Below the pieces are notes generated by a model. That model had not been told where the DNA came from. It did not search any database and saw only the letters and a program-made list of their open reading frames with translations. This document shows positions 1-8,781 of a stretch of 64,000 nucleotides of DNA, piece by piece (the first letter of the stretch is position 1; the number at the start of each line of letters is the position of its first letter). This DNA comes from Paenibacillus caseinilyticus (GTDB lineage: Bacteria; Bacillota; Bacilli; Paenibacillales; NBRC-103111): contig NZ_JAQAGY010000003.1 of the NCBI RefSeq assembly GCF_027533645.1, positions 434,001 through 498,000 on the forward strand. The letters run 5' to 3'. Made by a program: the position numbers and the translations under genes.

Positions 1-545
1 ATTACCTCACGATTCCCATTGTTCGGATCGAACGTGAATACGCTGTCCAGGGTGACCCCCGAAGCATGATAGCCGCCGGCCACCACGATTTTGCCATCCC
101 ATACGGTAACGGAAGGATCATAGATATCGCATACTACCTCAGGCAGTACAGTCCACTGGTCAGTGCCCGGTTCATAGATTTGAACGGGAAGCGGCTTCCC
201 CGTACGAGGCTCATAGCCTGCAATGATATAGAGAAGGCCATTCAGCGAGACTGTCTTGAGATGAACGCCAGGCACCGGAATGTCCGCTTTCTTCACCCAT
301 GCATTGGTCGTAAGGTCATAAGCTTCCACCGCTGCCGTATATCCCGCTATAGAAGAATCTTCACCGCCAACCGAATAGATGAATTCCCCTATCCGTTCTA
401 CTCCCTGCCCATACCTGGCTTGGCTCATGGAGGCTTTCGTCTCCCAGACGCCTTCGGCAAAAACGCCGGTTGAGCTGAAAACAGTAGTGAATTGAAGGAT
501 AACCAATAATAGGACCGTATAAAGGCGGGTAGTATACTTCTTCAT
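1..545 (-). CDS. Secreted Kelch-repeat protein, N-terminal part (cut by window edge)
   Basis: The reading frame opens at ATG 545-543, preceded by AGGGGC, and stays open for 181 codons to the left edge, so the C-terminus lies outside the window. The first ~30 residues are a signal peptide (MKK, a hydrophobic run, then VFA-EG as a likely cleavage site). The mature part has Kelch-type blade repeats: YSVGG, YDLTTNAWVKKADIP, LYIIAGYE, IYEPGTDQWTVLPEV, VVAGGYH. Kelch propellers bind proteins or glycans; no enzyme function can be read. It lies downstream of the EPS locus and has its own promoter with an EPS-type palindrome at 795-823, which suggests a surface protein made with the polysaccharide. 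That role is inferred. Confidence 0.8.
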   Translation of the reverse strand, partial: MKKYTTRLYTVLLLVILQFTTVFSSTGVFAEGVWETKASMSQARYGQGVERIGEFIYSVGGEDSSIAGYTAAVEAYDLTTNAWVKKADIPVPGVHLKTVSLNGLLYIIAGYEPRTGKPLPVQIYEPGTDQWTVLPEVVCDIYDPSVTVWDGKIVVAGGYHASGVTLDSVFTFDPNNGNREV

Positions 546-794
546 GGTGCAGCCCCTTTCACTTCGCTGTTCTCACGGTTCATGTATGCAGGGTAGGAGT
601 AGATTGTCTGAATCCTTATAACTTATCTTTATGCTGTCTTATGATAGTTAGTCCTACATCCCGAGCAACTTCTCACGATATAGGGGATTACCCTCAAAAA
701 CAGCCGGTGAAACAGGGATTCTACGATTCTTGTGACGCTGCAAACAGTAGACTTAAGACCCAGGATAAAACGCGAGATTCGAATGTTATGACTC

Positions 795-823
795 ATTATA
801 TGATACGTATTGTATCGAGTCAA
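795..823 (-). promoter_or_regulatory. SigA-type promoter with palindromic operator in its spacer
   Basis: On the minus strand a -35 TTGACT (823-818) and a -10 TATAAT (800-795) are 17 bp apart. The palindrome GATAC-GTATT-GTATC (802-816) fills the spacer, a classic position for a repressor. It points to the Kelch gene, whose start is about 245 bases downstream. The -35 overlaps the stop codon of the SGNH gene. In the rest of the 546-819 gap I see no known riboswitch. The same palindrome occurs at nine other places in the window. Confidence 0.8.
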
Positions 824-1719
824 GAACCATTCTGTAACTTTTTTCCTAGATAGGCCTTCAAATAGGAAGCGTACTTCCGGGCAGCCTCCCCAGTCATATG
901 AATCCCGTCCGCCGTCTCGTACTCATCCGGATTCGGTGTAGGGACCCATGAGTAGCGGTCTGCAGGAAACTCGGCATTCCAATGGGCGCGAAGCGCTGTG
1001 GAGCGGACCGATTCATGAAGACTGCGATGGGATGGCGGCTCGAACAAGACGACCTGAACGCCCTTCGCACGCAGTGCGTCAACCGCCTGCTTGAGTTCCA
1101 GCGTAACCGTCTTGAGTATCTCCGCTTCCGGTACGACACTGTGCTCTTGCGCATGACGGGCCAGCTCCGAAGCGAGAATCGCCGGGTCTACGCTGCCTCC
1201 CGCTTCGGCTTCCTTGCCGGCCCCTCCCTTCACCCATTCTTTGAACAGGATGACAGGCTGATACTCGGTCCGGAAGGCGGCGAACGTTCCCTTGACGCCG
1301 CTGGCAACCGGCGAAGTCAACTTATGGACGAACTCCTTGTCTTCCCCGCGCAGCATCGTGTCATTCATTTCTACAAGTACCGTGGAAGGCAATGTTCCCT
1401 TGCTGTGCAGCATGATCTGTAATCCTGTCAGGGCGCCCCCTCCCGCAAAGGCAATATTGGCATACTCTGTACCCAGGTATTCCGGGAGAAGGCGGTAGGC
1501 CATCGAGGAGCCGGTGATCACATGCTTCACGGTTTCTTCCGCATACAGATAACGCTCGGCCTTAATCACGTTATTCTGCCATTGGTTTGTGCCGCTCCCC
1601 CCATGGACGACCCCCGTCCCGATTACGGTGGCGAAGCCCACCGTAAGGATAAGGAATGAAGCGAGCGACTGCATGATCAGTCTAGAACTGGAAGTAGATG
1701 AATTCACCGGCATCCCCAC
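820..1719 (-). CDS. SGNH-like membrane-anchored acyltransferase of EPS acetylation
   Basis: Up to 299 residues with an N-terminal membrane anchor (about residues 17-37) and an extracytoplasmic domain. The GSSM near residue 71 fits the SGNH nucleophile block, and DGIHMT near the C-terminus fits the Asp-x-x-His block, as in AlgJ/AlgX or PatB partners. It follows an MBOAT gene and overlaps its end by 38 bases, so the pair probably moves acetyl groups across the membrane onto the polymer. Start is uncertain: GTG 1719, ATG 1713 or ATG 1674 are possible and none has a strong ribosome site; ATG 1674 would put the anchor at the very N-terminus and start seven bases after the MBOAT stop. Confidence 0.75.
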   Translation of the reverse strand: MGMPVNSSTSSSRLIMQSLASFLILTVGFATVIGTGVVHGGSGTNQWQNNVIKAERYLYAEETVKHVITGSSMAYRLLPEYLGTEYANIAFAGGGALTGLQIMLHSKGTLPSTVLVEMNDTMLRGEDKEFVHKLTSPVASGVKGTFAAFRTEYQPVILFKEWVKGGAGKEAEAGGSVDPAILASELARHAQEHSVVPEAEILKTVTLELKQAVDALRAKGVQVVLFEPPSHRSLHESVRSTALRAHWNAEFPADRYSWVPTPNPDEYETADGIHMTGEAARKYASYLKAYLGKKLQNGS

Positions 1720-3181
1720 TATTTAACAGAATTAAGAAGAGCATGATTCCATAGCACACAGGCTCCAGCTTGCGTCCCCAAGACTGGCCCTTGCTTTGTC
1801 TGATCAGATATACCATATGATACATAATCACTGGCAGCGAGTAGATCAGAATATACAACACTTTACCGAAATCAACGCCCCTATGAATATTCGTAATCAA
1901 AGAGCTCACGTAGAGAACGACGTGATGAAATTCTGGCAGCTTGAATAGCAGCCAGCCTACCGTCACAAACGTGAACACTAACAGCATGTACAGTCCCTTC
2001 AGCAGCCCGGCACGCCAGCTTCTTACGGGAACAGCCTCACTGGTCGCCGCAATACGCCCCGCTACCTCCGGAGGAATCGTGCCCAGAGCGGCTGAATTCG
2101 CTCTTTTCTTTTTCAGCCAAGCTTGGACGGCTCTTTCGATCGCCAGAGCTCCCCCATGCCACGCCCCCCATATAGCATAACTCCACGCCGCCCCATGCCA
2201 GAGACCGCCCAGCACCATAACCAGGAAGAGGTTGATGTATGTCCGGGTTCTGCCTTTGCGGTTTCCGCCCAGTGCGATATACAGGTACTCCTTTAGCCAC
2301 GTCGACAAGGAAATATGCCATCTTCTCCAGAACTCGCCAAGCGTGGTAGAGATGTACGGGAAGTTGAAGTTATGCGGCATCCGGTATCCGAACAGCGCAG
2401 CCAAACCGAGGGCGATCAGAGAGTAGCCCGCGAAGTCGGCGAAGATCTGCATGGAATAGCCGAAGAGCATGGCGGCCAGCGTAAAACTGGATTCCAATTG
2501 AAAGTACGGGTAAGCAATCCAGAACGTCTGGTCCTTCATATTGTCAGCTACGACCATCTTCAGGAAGTAGCCCATGATCAGCAGCTTGAACGCGGAGTCC
2601 CACGGTATTTCATTCATGAGTTTACGCTTAATCTGCGGCAGGAAGTCATACGCCTTCACAATCGGACCTGCAACAAGCTGCGGGAAGAAGGCTTTGAAGA
2701 AGGTAATGATGAACAAGTGCTTGCCGAAGTTCTTCTCTATCGAGATCCTTCCCGTCCCCTTCTGCTTCTCTCTATAGACATCCACCACTAGGCTGATCCC
2801 TTGAAAGGTGAAGAACGAGATTCCCAGCGGCAGCGGCAATCCAGACAGCCACATGGCAATATCGCCTTCATGCCCGAACAGCGATTGGTAGACCAGATTC
2901 GAATATTTGAAGAAAGCCAGAATGGCTAGATTCACTACGACGCCAAGCGCTGCCCAGCGAAACCTGTGTTCCCCCTTACCATAGAAGACACCGTAACTGG
3001 AAACTGCGTTGATCAGAATAGAAAGGAGAAGCAGCAGCAGCAATACGGGCTGATGGTAACCGTAGAATACCAAACTGGCGGTGATCAAGATCGGGATCTG
3101 CAGTTTATGCAGAGCAGGAATATAGTACAAACCAAAGGTAATGATCAAGAGTACAAAAAACTCCCAGCTGTTAAACAGCAT
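1682..3181 (-). CDS. MBOAT-family membrane O-acyltransferase (AlgI/DltB-like)
   Basis: A 499-residue polytopic membrane protein. Two MBOAT signatures are clear: GEFWRRWHISLSTWLKEYLY near residue 290 and GLWHGAAWSYAIWGAWHG near 330, carrying the family histidines. Family members pass acyl groups across the membrane to an exported acceptor; AlgI (alginate) and PatA are the closest functional parallels. ATG 3181 follows AAGGAGAGG. Next to an SGNH partner gene and downstream of a hexapeptide acetyltransferase and a pyruvyltransferase, it is best read as the EPS O-acetylation channel. Acceptor sugar unknown. Confidence 0.9.
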   Translation of the reverse strand: MLFNSWEFFVLLIITFGLYYIPALHKLQIPILITASLVFYGYHQPVLLLLLLLSILINAVSSYGVFYGKGEHRFRWAALGVVVNLAILAFFKYSNLVYQSLFGHEGDIAMWLSGLPLPLGISFFTFQGISLVVDVYREKQKGTGRISIEKNFGKHLFIITFFKAFFPQLVAGPIVKAYDFLPQIKRKLMNEIPWDSAFKLLIMGYFLKMVVADNMKDQTFWIAYPYFQLESSFTLAAMLFGYSMQIFADFAGYSLIALGLAALFGYRMPHNFNFPYISTTLGEFWRRWHISLSTWLKEYLYIALGGNRKGRTRTYINLFLVMVLGGLWHGAAWSYAIWGAWHGGALAIERAVQAWLKKKRANSAALGTIPPEVAGRIAATSEAVPVRSWRAGLLKGLYMLLVFTFVTVGWLLFKLPEFHHVVLYVSSLITNIHRGVDFGKVLYILIYSLPVIMYHMVYLIRQSKGQSWGRKLEPVCYGIMLFLILLNSGDAGEFIYFQF

Positions 3182-3196
3182 ATTTCATGCCTCTCC

Positions 3197-3379
3197 TTAG
3201 ACTGGGGCCAACGCCCATAGCTGCGCCCCAGAAATTAAGATAAAAACAGCTATCCCCGTAAAAACCGCCGCCTCAATCCATACGTCCACCATCTGCTGCC
3301 AAGACACCGAAAGGAAAACGAATCTCGATTTTATCGCGCGCTTCACGGGAAACGGTTCATCCCACGCTGTTACTTCCAC
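3197..3379 (-). CDS. Small single-pass membrane protein between acetyltransferase and MBOAT genes
   Basis: Sixty codons from GTG 3379, which overlaps the end of the preceding acetyltransferase gene by 10 bases, so it could be translationally coupled. The N-terminal half is basic (VKRAIKSR) and the C-terminal half is one hydrophobic segment (about residues 34-55). I recognise no family. Without it there would be a 190-base gap inside a tightly packed operon. It may also be non-coding. Confidence 0.4.
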   Translation of the reverse strand: MEVTAWDEPFPVKRAIKSRFVFLSVSWQQMVDVWIEAAVFTGIAVFILISGAQLWALAPV

Positions 3380-3912
3380 TCACGAATTTGCTTTACTACC
3401 TTCGCCGGCGAGCCTGCCACCACACACCCGGCGGGCACGTCCTTCGTAACGACCGCTCCCGCCGCCACCACAGCACCATCGCCAATCGTGACGCCCTTAA
3501 GGATGATGGCCTTGCACCCAATCCAGACCCGATCCCCAATCTGCACTGGAGCAGTGGACGGTAATCCGTCTATGGCGTGAAAGTCCGTATCCATAATGGA
3601 TACATCCCACGATATCGCACAGTGACTGCCTATGGATACCCGCTGCTTGGACATGATTTCTGTCCGCCGGTTAATATACGTACCATCTCCAATGGATATT
3701 TCCGCCCCCGGAGCATCCAAGTAGAACCCCACGTTCTGAAATAGCATGACTTTCCGTCCAAGCTTGAGCGTGGTTCCTTTGGCCCCGCTGCGGGTCACTC
3801 TTCCACAAACGCGAAGCCACGGTCCGCAGGACTCCGTCCGGAGCCGGAACAGGAATCCGAGGCCAAGGCGGTAAGCGTATCTTACGTATTGTCCGACTGG
3901 TCTTTTCGACAT
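3370..3912 (-). CDS. Hexapeptide-repeat O-acetyltransferase
   Basis: A left-handed beta-helix acetyltransferase of 180 residues. The last ~110 residues show the hexapeptide rhythm ([51 protein letters not shown]) typical of WbbJ/WcaF-type enzymes that use acetyl-CoA. The ATG at 3912 is chosen because AAGAGAAGG lies just upstream and because a longer frame would run back through a terminator into the previous gene. Probably acetylates a sugar of the EPS repeat in the cytoplasm. Confidence 0.85.
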   Translation of the reverse strand: MSKRPVGQYVRYAYRLGLGFLFRLRTESCGPWLRVCGRVTRSGAKGTTLKLGRKVMLFQNVGFYLDAPGAEISIGDGTYINRRTEIMSKQRVSIGSHCAISWDVSIMDTDFHAIDGLPSTAPVQIGDRVWIGCKAIILKGVTIGDGAVVAAGAVVTKDVPAGCVVAGSPAKVVKQIREWK

Positions 3913-3950
3913 AACCTTCTCTTCTCTTCTCTCTGACAACGCAGACATTG

Positions 3951-3987
3951 ATTTTAAAAAAGAAAAGAAGGGGCTTCGCCCCCTCTC
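3951..3987 (-). terminator. Intrinsic terminator after the pyruvyltransferase gene
   Basis: Read on the minus strand, a short GC stem GGGGC-GAA-GCCCC is followed by a T-rich run (TTCTTTTCTTTTTT). It starts right at the stop codon of the pyruvyltransferase gene and lies before the next gene at 3912. The acetylation genes downstream must therefore be read by read-through, antitermination or an unseen promoter. Confidence 0.65.
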
Positions 3988-3988
3988 C

Positions 3989-4963
3989 TTATGCCAGATC
4001 GCTCTTGGCATCATTGACATGAAGCTGCGCGCTCTTGATGGTATGAGTCCAAGTGTGGTAGTAGCTCGAGTTTTTGCCGTAAGAATTATCGATCAAAATA
4101 TTAGGTTTGTCCATCAGGCACGATAAAATGTGTCCATGCAGCCTGGAGGTTTGGATCACTCGGTACGAGCTGAACAGCTCGATAGCCTTCTTCAGCAGGT
4201 AATCCGTATAGTTGTACCAGAACACGCCCACCGGCAGGCTGTTGCCGGCCATGCGCTTCACGGTGTACATCTTCGAGAACAGCTTGGCTACTTTGTTATC
4301 GAACGGGGTGAAGAGCGTCTGCCAGTCCAGCGTGTCGGCAGCCTTGCCCACTTCGAGATTCGCCTGCCCGTTGCCGGCTTCCACATCCGTACGCAGGAAG
4401 TACAGCGTATCCTTCTGCGTCTGCTTCGGGTTTGCAATCGGCCAGAGCTGGTGAGCCATGTCCGGAGAAAGGTATACGTTGCAGCCGGTGAACTTCTTCA
4501 GTGCCAGTTCATAGCACAGCGTATCCCTTAAGTACACGTGAAGGTCACGGTGCTTGTTGAAGATGGCCGCGGTCTTGTCGTATTCTTTCTCGCTCTTGTA
4601 GTAAATCGTCTGCGGCATAACCACGACCCGGTGGTTCGGATAGTTCTTCACGACCATTTCACGCAGTCTTTGGTGCGCCGGATAGATGTCACCGAAGTTG
4701 CCGCCGCCGTGCAGAACGATGATGCAGTCCGAAGGAATCTCGGTCCCCTCTTTGAAGTCCAGCACGCTGTACCGGGCGCGGACGTTAATATTGTAATCCT
4801 TAAAGAACTCTTCGGTCCCCTTCATGATCAACATGTCGCCGCCGTTGCTGTGAACGGGATAGTCAATGTAATACACCTGCGACCCTTGCGGGATCACTTT
4901 CAGAATATCCTTCAGCTTTTCCTTCAATTCATCCATTGGATGAATGTTTTTCGCGGTTTTCAT
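3989..4963 (-). CDS. Polysaccharide pyruvyl transferase
   Basis: A 324-residue cytoplasmic enzyme of the PS_pyruv_trans family, like EpsI/EpsO of Bacillus subtilis or CsaB. It adds a ketal-linked pyruvate from phosphoenolpyruvate to a sugar. Family marks are the SNGGDMLI segment near residue 40, the glycine-rich [13 protein letters not shown] near 83, and [17 protein letters not shown] near 270. ATG 4963 follows AAAGGAG and overlaps the end of the flippase gene by 35 bases. Pyruvylation makes the polymer acidic. Confidence 0.9.
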   Translation of the reverse strand: MKTAKNIHPMDELKEKLKDILKVIPQGSQVYYIDYPVHSNGGDMLIMKGTEEFFKDYNINVRARYSVLDFKEGTEIPSDCIIVLHGGGNFGDIYPAHQRLREMVVKNYPNHRVVVMPQTIYYKSEKEYDKTAAIFNKHRDLHVYLRDTLCYELALKKFTGCNVYLSPDMAHQLWPIANPKQTQKDTLYFLRTDVEAGNGQANLEVGKAADTLDWQTLFTPFDNKVAKLFSKMYTVKRMAGNSLPVGVFWYNYTDYLLKKAIELFSSYRVIQTSRLHGHILSCLMDKPNILIDNSYGKNSSYYHTWTHTIKSAQLHVNDAKSDLA

Positions 4964-6317
4964 GAGGACGATCTCCTTTACCCGATATCTTTTGTTTAAC
5001 CGTCTGGATCATAAAAGTGAAGTCACCCTTGTCATACACAATCGCTCTCAGCGGAACTTTAAACACCCGAGGAATCTGGAACAAAGTAATGGCGAGCCGG
5101 ACCACGGCCCCGATCACTAACGCGAGCGAGAGGCCGAACAAACCGTACATCGGAGCCAAGACAAAGAACAGGCCAACGGTAATGCTGATCGCGATCAACT
5201 GCCGGATCAAGACGAGATCCGGGCGTCCCATGGCGTTGAAGGAGGATGCCAGCACCCAGGACCCTCCCCCGATGATGCATTCGATGGACAGGAGGTAGAA
5301 GGTGGAGCTGGCCTCGAGAAACTGCGGACCAAACAGCAGCCCGAGCATAAACCTTCCGATAATCATGCTTGGAATGACCACAATAGCCATCACCGTCATG
5401 GAGATCCGGAAGGCACGTGCGACCAAGCGGATAATCTTGTCATTCTCCATCCCCGTCACCTTGGGGAACATGACATTGCTTATGGCCGTCTGCACCGTAT
5501 TGAAGACACGCGAGAGGGCGAAAACAACCGAGTACAGCCCAAAGTCCCGTGGTGTCAGCAGCGCTACGATAATAATCTTATCGAACTGGTTATACAACGT
5601 CCCGAGCAGCTCCATGCCATACACTTTGAGTCCATAGCTGAACAAAGGTTTGGCGGCGGACCGGTCGATGGTCCTTCCCTTGTTGCCCAAAGTGAGATAA
5701 GGCCTTAAGCTCACGGCGGCATAGATCACGACAAGAAGCGTCGTCAGCAGAAACACATTCGTTGATGTAGTCAGCGTCAATGACCCCAGCAGCCAAATGG
5801 CAATCAAGCCAACGACATTAAACAAGGGGACGTTCAAGCGAATACCGTTATAAATATTGAATTTGTCCATGCTCTGGGCTATAGCCGAGAGCAGATTGAC
5901 AGCCAACAGCATGGGGATCGTCAGCACCGTGTAAACCTGTGCGAGGCGCACGGCCGTAGCGGAGTACTCGCCGAGCCACACCGGCAGACCGAACCAAGCT
6001 ATCACACCGGCGACCAAGCTGACCGGTATCTGAAACCATATCGACATTCGCAAGTAATCCGGCGCCCTGCTGCTGTCCTGTTTTAGGTTGAATATCAAGG
6101 ATGTCGGAAGGCCAAACCCCACAAGGCCGGATATAAACGTAGGCCAGAAAAGAATCGCCGAAAGCTCTCCCTTTCCCTCTACGCCAAGCATCCGGGCGGT
6201 AATAATGGAGGTCAGCGTCGTGATCAGCAGCATAGAGAAATTGGTAAAGCTGGTACGAAGAATAGTACCAGCCATTCCCTTCCCCTGAAATACTTTTTTG
6301 ATTATCATTACGCTCAT
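4929..6317 (-). CDS. Wzx-type polysaccharide flippase (set B)
   Basis: A membrane protein of about 462 residues with 12 or more hydrophobic segments, of the MATE/MOP polysaccharide exporter type. It should flip the lipid-linked repeat unit to the outer face of the membrane. ATG 6317 has GTGGAG nine bases upstream; an in-frame GTG at 6332 lacks a ribosome site. It heads its own transcription unit behind the operator-bearing promoter at 6374-6430 and overlaps the pyruvyltransferase gene. A second flippase lies at 24604-26160. Confidence 0.9.
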   Translation of the reverse strand: MSVMIIKKVFQGKGMAGTILRTSFTNFSMLLITTLTSIITARMLGVEGKGELSAILFWPTFISGLVGFGLPTSLIFNLKQDSSRAPDYLRMSIWFQIPVSLVAGVIAWFGLPVWLGEYSATAVRLAQVYTVLTIPMLLAVNLLSAIAQSMDKFNIYNGIRLNVPLFNVVGLIAIWLLGSLTLTTSTNVFLLTTLLVVIYAAVSLRPYLTLGNKGRTIDRSAAKPLFSYGLKVYGMELLGTLYNQFDKIIIVALLTPRDFGLYSVVFALSRVFNTVQTAISNVMFPKVTGMENDKIIRLVARAFRISMTVMAIVVIPSMIIGRFMLGLLFGPQFLEASSTFYLLSIECIIGGGSWVLASSFNAMGRPDLVLIRQLIAISITVGLFFVLAPMYGLFGLSLALVIGAVVRLAITLFQIPRVFKVPLRAIVYDKGDFTFMIQTVKQKISGKGDRPHENREKHSSNG

Positions 6318-6373
6318 AGCTGAATTCTCCACAAACTTGCTGTCCCGTTATCTATAGTACTCACCCATCCGAA

Positions 6374-6430
6374 CGATACATATCGTATCGTTTTCTATAT
6401 ATTTATACAATACATTCCGGAGACCGTCAA
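6374..6430 (-). promoter_or_regulatory. Promoter with palindromic operator over the transcription start
   Basis: On the minus strand TTGACG (6430-6425) and TATAAA (6407-6402) are 17 bp apart. The palindrome CGATAC-ATATC-GTATCG (6374-6390), with 6-bp arms, begins about 11 bases after the -10, so it covers the likely start site. The promoter serves the flippase and pyruvyltransferase genes. Confidence 0.75.
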
Positions 6431-6447
6431 CGCATTTCCGTTAGCTG

Positions 6448-7344
6448 CTATGCTCCCTTGTAAGAACGAAGAACGCCTGCTATCGCTCCGTTCCCATAGA
6501 GAATCTTGACCATGAGCTTCACTCTGCTTCTTACATTAAAGAAAGAGAACAGAAGCGCGACGCCGGCCAATGCGATTTTGACATTGGATTTCACGAAGAC
6601 ATTCGTCTTCTTCTCCGAACGGATCGCATCGCTTACGCCCTGCCAGTAAATACGCCGCAGGAACCACTTCTTCGTCGAACGGTCCTTTGCGATTTTGTGT
6701 TTTACCGGTGCATTCGGTGTGTAATACACTGTATACTTCTGACGAAGTCTGCCGATCAGCTCGCTCTCTTCGTTGGACAACAGGTTCGTTCCTACGCGTC
6801 CCAGGTCCACACGGAAAGGTTTGAACTCTTTGAACATGCTGAGCCGGAAGGCGACATTCGCACCGAATGGAATCGCCGGTGCTTTCATCTCCGTGAGCCG
6901 GTCGGAATAGTCCAAAATTGTATACAGCGTCTTATACTCATCGGGCAGCCAGTCGGGTTCTCCGCCTTCCCAGATCGGGTCGATTCGGCCTCCAACCACG
7001 CCTACGAGCGGGTCGCTCTCGAACACATCGAGAAGCCCCTTGATCCACTGTTTGCTGGCGATGGCATCATCATCCAGGAAGAGAATATACTCCCCTCTCG
7101 CCTCACTCATAGCCCTATTGCGCGCATAGGACAATCCCAGATTCTCTTCATAGATATATCGAACTTGGGATGGATGAGATTCGCTAAATTTACCCACAAG
7201 CTCTGCCGTATGATCCGTTGAGCGGTTATCCACAACAATGATCTCGAATGCAGCCGGATCGAAATCCTGATCTAATCCACTCCTGATTGCAAGTTCCAGA
7301 TCATTCGCTCTGTTGTACGTGCAGATGGCAATGGTTGCCTTCAT
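6448..7344 (-). CDS. Family 2 glycosyltransferase
   Basis: A GT-A fold enzyme of 298 residues: IAICTYNRANDLELAI at the start, VVDNRSTDHT near residue 36, and the metal/nucleotide-binding LFLDDDA near 88. It probably adds one sugar of the EPS repeat unit at the inner face of the membrane. The C-terminal hydrophobic stretch near 250-270 may touch the membrane. Donor and linkage cannot be read from sequence. Confidence 0.88.
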   Translation of the reverse strand: MKATIAICTYNRANDLELAIRSGLDQDFDPAAFEIIVVDNRSTDHTAELVGKFSESHPSQVRYIYEENLGLSYARNRAMSEARGEYILFLDDDAIASKQWIKGLLDVFESDPLVGVVGGRIDPIWEGGEPDWLPDEYKTLYTILDYSDRLTEMKAPAIPFGANVAFRLSMFKEFKPFRVDLGRVGTNLLSNEESELIGRLRQKYTVYYTPNAPVKHKIAKDRSTKKWFLRRIYWQGVSDAIRSEKKTNVFVKSNVKIALAGVALLFSFFNVRSRVKLMVKILYGNGAIAGVLRSYKGA

Positions 7345-7371
7345 CGAACTCTCTCCATTTCCTTAGGTTTC

Positions 7372-8751
7372 TTAGACGGGTTTGCTTTGTTCCATAATCT
7401 CGGACCACTCAAGGTACAGACGAATATTATCCTCTTCCACGAGCTCGCTGCCTCTTTGAACCTCAATATACTCCAGGTCCGTAGTAGCACGAATCGCGTG
7501 GCGTCCGCCCACTGGAATGATCAGTACATCCCCGGCTTTCACTTTGCGATAGTTCTCGTCAAGAATGAATTCACCCTCGCCCGATACGATCGTCCACACT
7601 TCACTGCGCTTCAAGTGAAGCTGGTAGCTGATGTTCTTGCCGGCTTGTACGCACATGCGCTTCGTAAGAATTTCTTGCCCTTCGGCAAACTTCTTGTAAT
7701 CGAGTACACGGTAAGATCCCCAGCGTCTTTCTTCATACATCGGACGCTGTTCCATGTTCTTCAGCATATCCTTTATTCGAGGACTGGCATTTTTTTCGGT
7801 AACGAGAATGCCGTCCGGACTAGTCGCTACAACGACGTTGTCGAGACCCAGCACGACAACGGGAATATCGAGCTCGTTCACAAGGTGGGTATTCGTGGAG
7901 CAAGGCGAAATCAGACCTTTCCCGATCTGATCGGTGTCCATCTGCTCGGTCAATGTGTTCCAAGTACCAAGGTCTTTCCAGTACCCGTCATACGCAGTCA
8001 CTACGAGCTTCTCCGCTTTTTCTACGATCTCGTAGTCAAAGCTGATTTTAGTCATTTTGTCGTATTGCTTGACCATTTCTTCATATTGAATCGGATACCC
8101 TTTATTGATCAGGTGGTTGATCATATAATCCAACTTGAAGGCGAAGACGCCGCAGTTCCACAGCGCGCTGTTCTCGATCAGTGCCTTCGCCGTCTCTTCG
8201 TCCGGCTTCTCCGTGAAGCGGTCGACGATATGATAGTTCGTACCGTTCACATTCGACTCACTGTCGCCTTTAGGTACGATATACCCGTACTTTTCCGAAG
8301 GATAAGTCGGCGTTACCCCCATCAGAGCCAAATCAGCGTTCGTACGGAGTACGAGCTCTTCCAGCTCATTGATTTTGCTGAAGAAGGCTTCGTCGACATA
8401 CGGGTCGACCGGAAGAATCGTTACGACCTCGTTCAGGCTGACGCCGACGATGGAATAAAGGTAAGTGGCAGCAAGCGCAATCGCAGGGAACGTATCTCTG
8501 CGTTCCGGCTCGACAATAATCGGCGCTGTCCCCAATTGGCTTTGGATCATTTCGACTTGGGCCTTGCTCGTCGCCACGAAGGCCGAGTCGGACAAACCGG
8601 CTGTACCGAGCTGACGCCATACCCGTTGAACCATGGATTCCATCTCATTGTCCGGGTTTACCAGAACCTTAAGGAATTGCTTCGATCTTGAATCGTTCGA
8701 CAGGGGCCACAGACGCTTACCGGATCCTCCAGATAACAGTACGAGTTTCAT
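7372..8751 (-). CDS. manC: Mannose-1-phosphate guanylyltransferase with C-terminal cupin
   Basis: A 459-residue enzyme making GDP-mannose from mannose-1-phosphate and GTP. The N-terminal nucleotidyltransferase domain has SGGSGKRLWPLS at residues 6-17 and FTEKP near 178. A cupin of the type II phosphomannose-isomerase kind follows from about residue 340 (SYQLHLKRSEVWTIVSGEGE, then GDVLIIPVGGRHAI). In that cupin the usual His-x-His pair reads HLK, so isomerase activity is doubtful. GDP-mannose feeds mannose units and, through gmd and fcl at 26-28 kb, GDP-fucose. Confidence 0.9.
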   Translation of the reverse strand: MKLVLLSGGSGKRLWPLSNDSRSKQFLKVLVNPDNEMESMVQRVWRQLGTAGLSDSAFVATSKAQVEMIQSQLGTAPIIVEPERRDTFPAIALAATYLYSIVGVSLNEVVTILPVDPYVDEAFFSKINELEELVLRTNADLALMGVTPTYPSEKYGYIVPKGDSESNVNGTNYHIVDRFTEKPDEETAKALIENSALWNCGVFAFKLDYMINHLINKGYPIQYEEMVKQYDKMTKISFDYEIVEKAEKLVVTAYDGYWKDLGTWNTLTEQMDTDQIGKGLISPCSTNTHLVNELDIPVVVLGLDNVVVATSPDGILVTEKNASPRIKDMLKNMEQRPMYEERRWGSYRVLDYKKFAEGQEILTKRMCVQAGKNISYQLHLKRSEVWTIVSGEGEFILDENYRKVKAGDVLIIPVGGRHAIRATTDLEYIEVQRGSELVEEDNIRLYLEWSEIMEQSKPV

Positions 8752-8781
8752 GCTACCACTCCTTTTATATATGTTTTATGT

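Noticed and set aside
546-794. Possible c-di-GMP riboswitch in the Kelch gene leader
   Set aside because: The conserved GEMM blocks are absent; only a small hairpin near 684-700 could be seen.
4929-6317. Insertion sequences, phage genes or attachment sites in the EPS locus
   Set aside because: Searched by eye for transposase motifs and terminal repeats across 1-33 kb; none seen.
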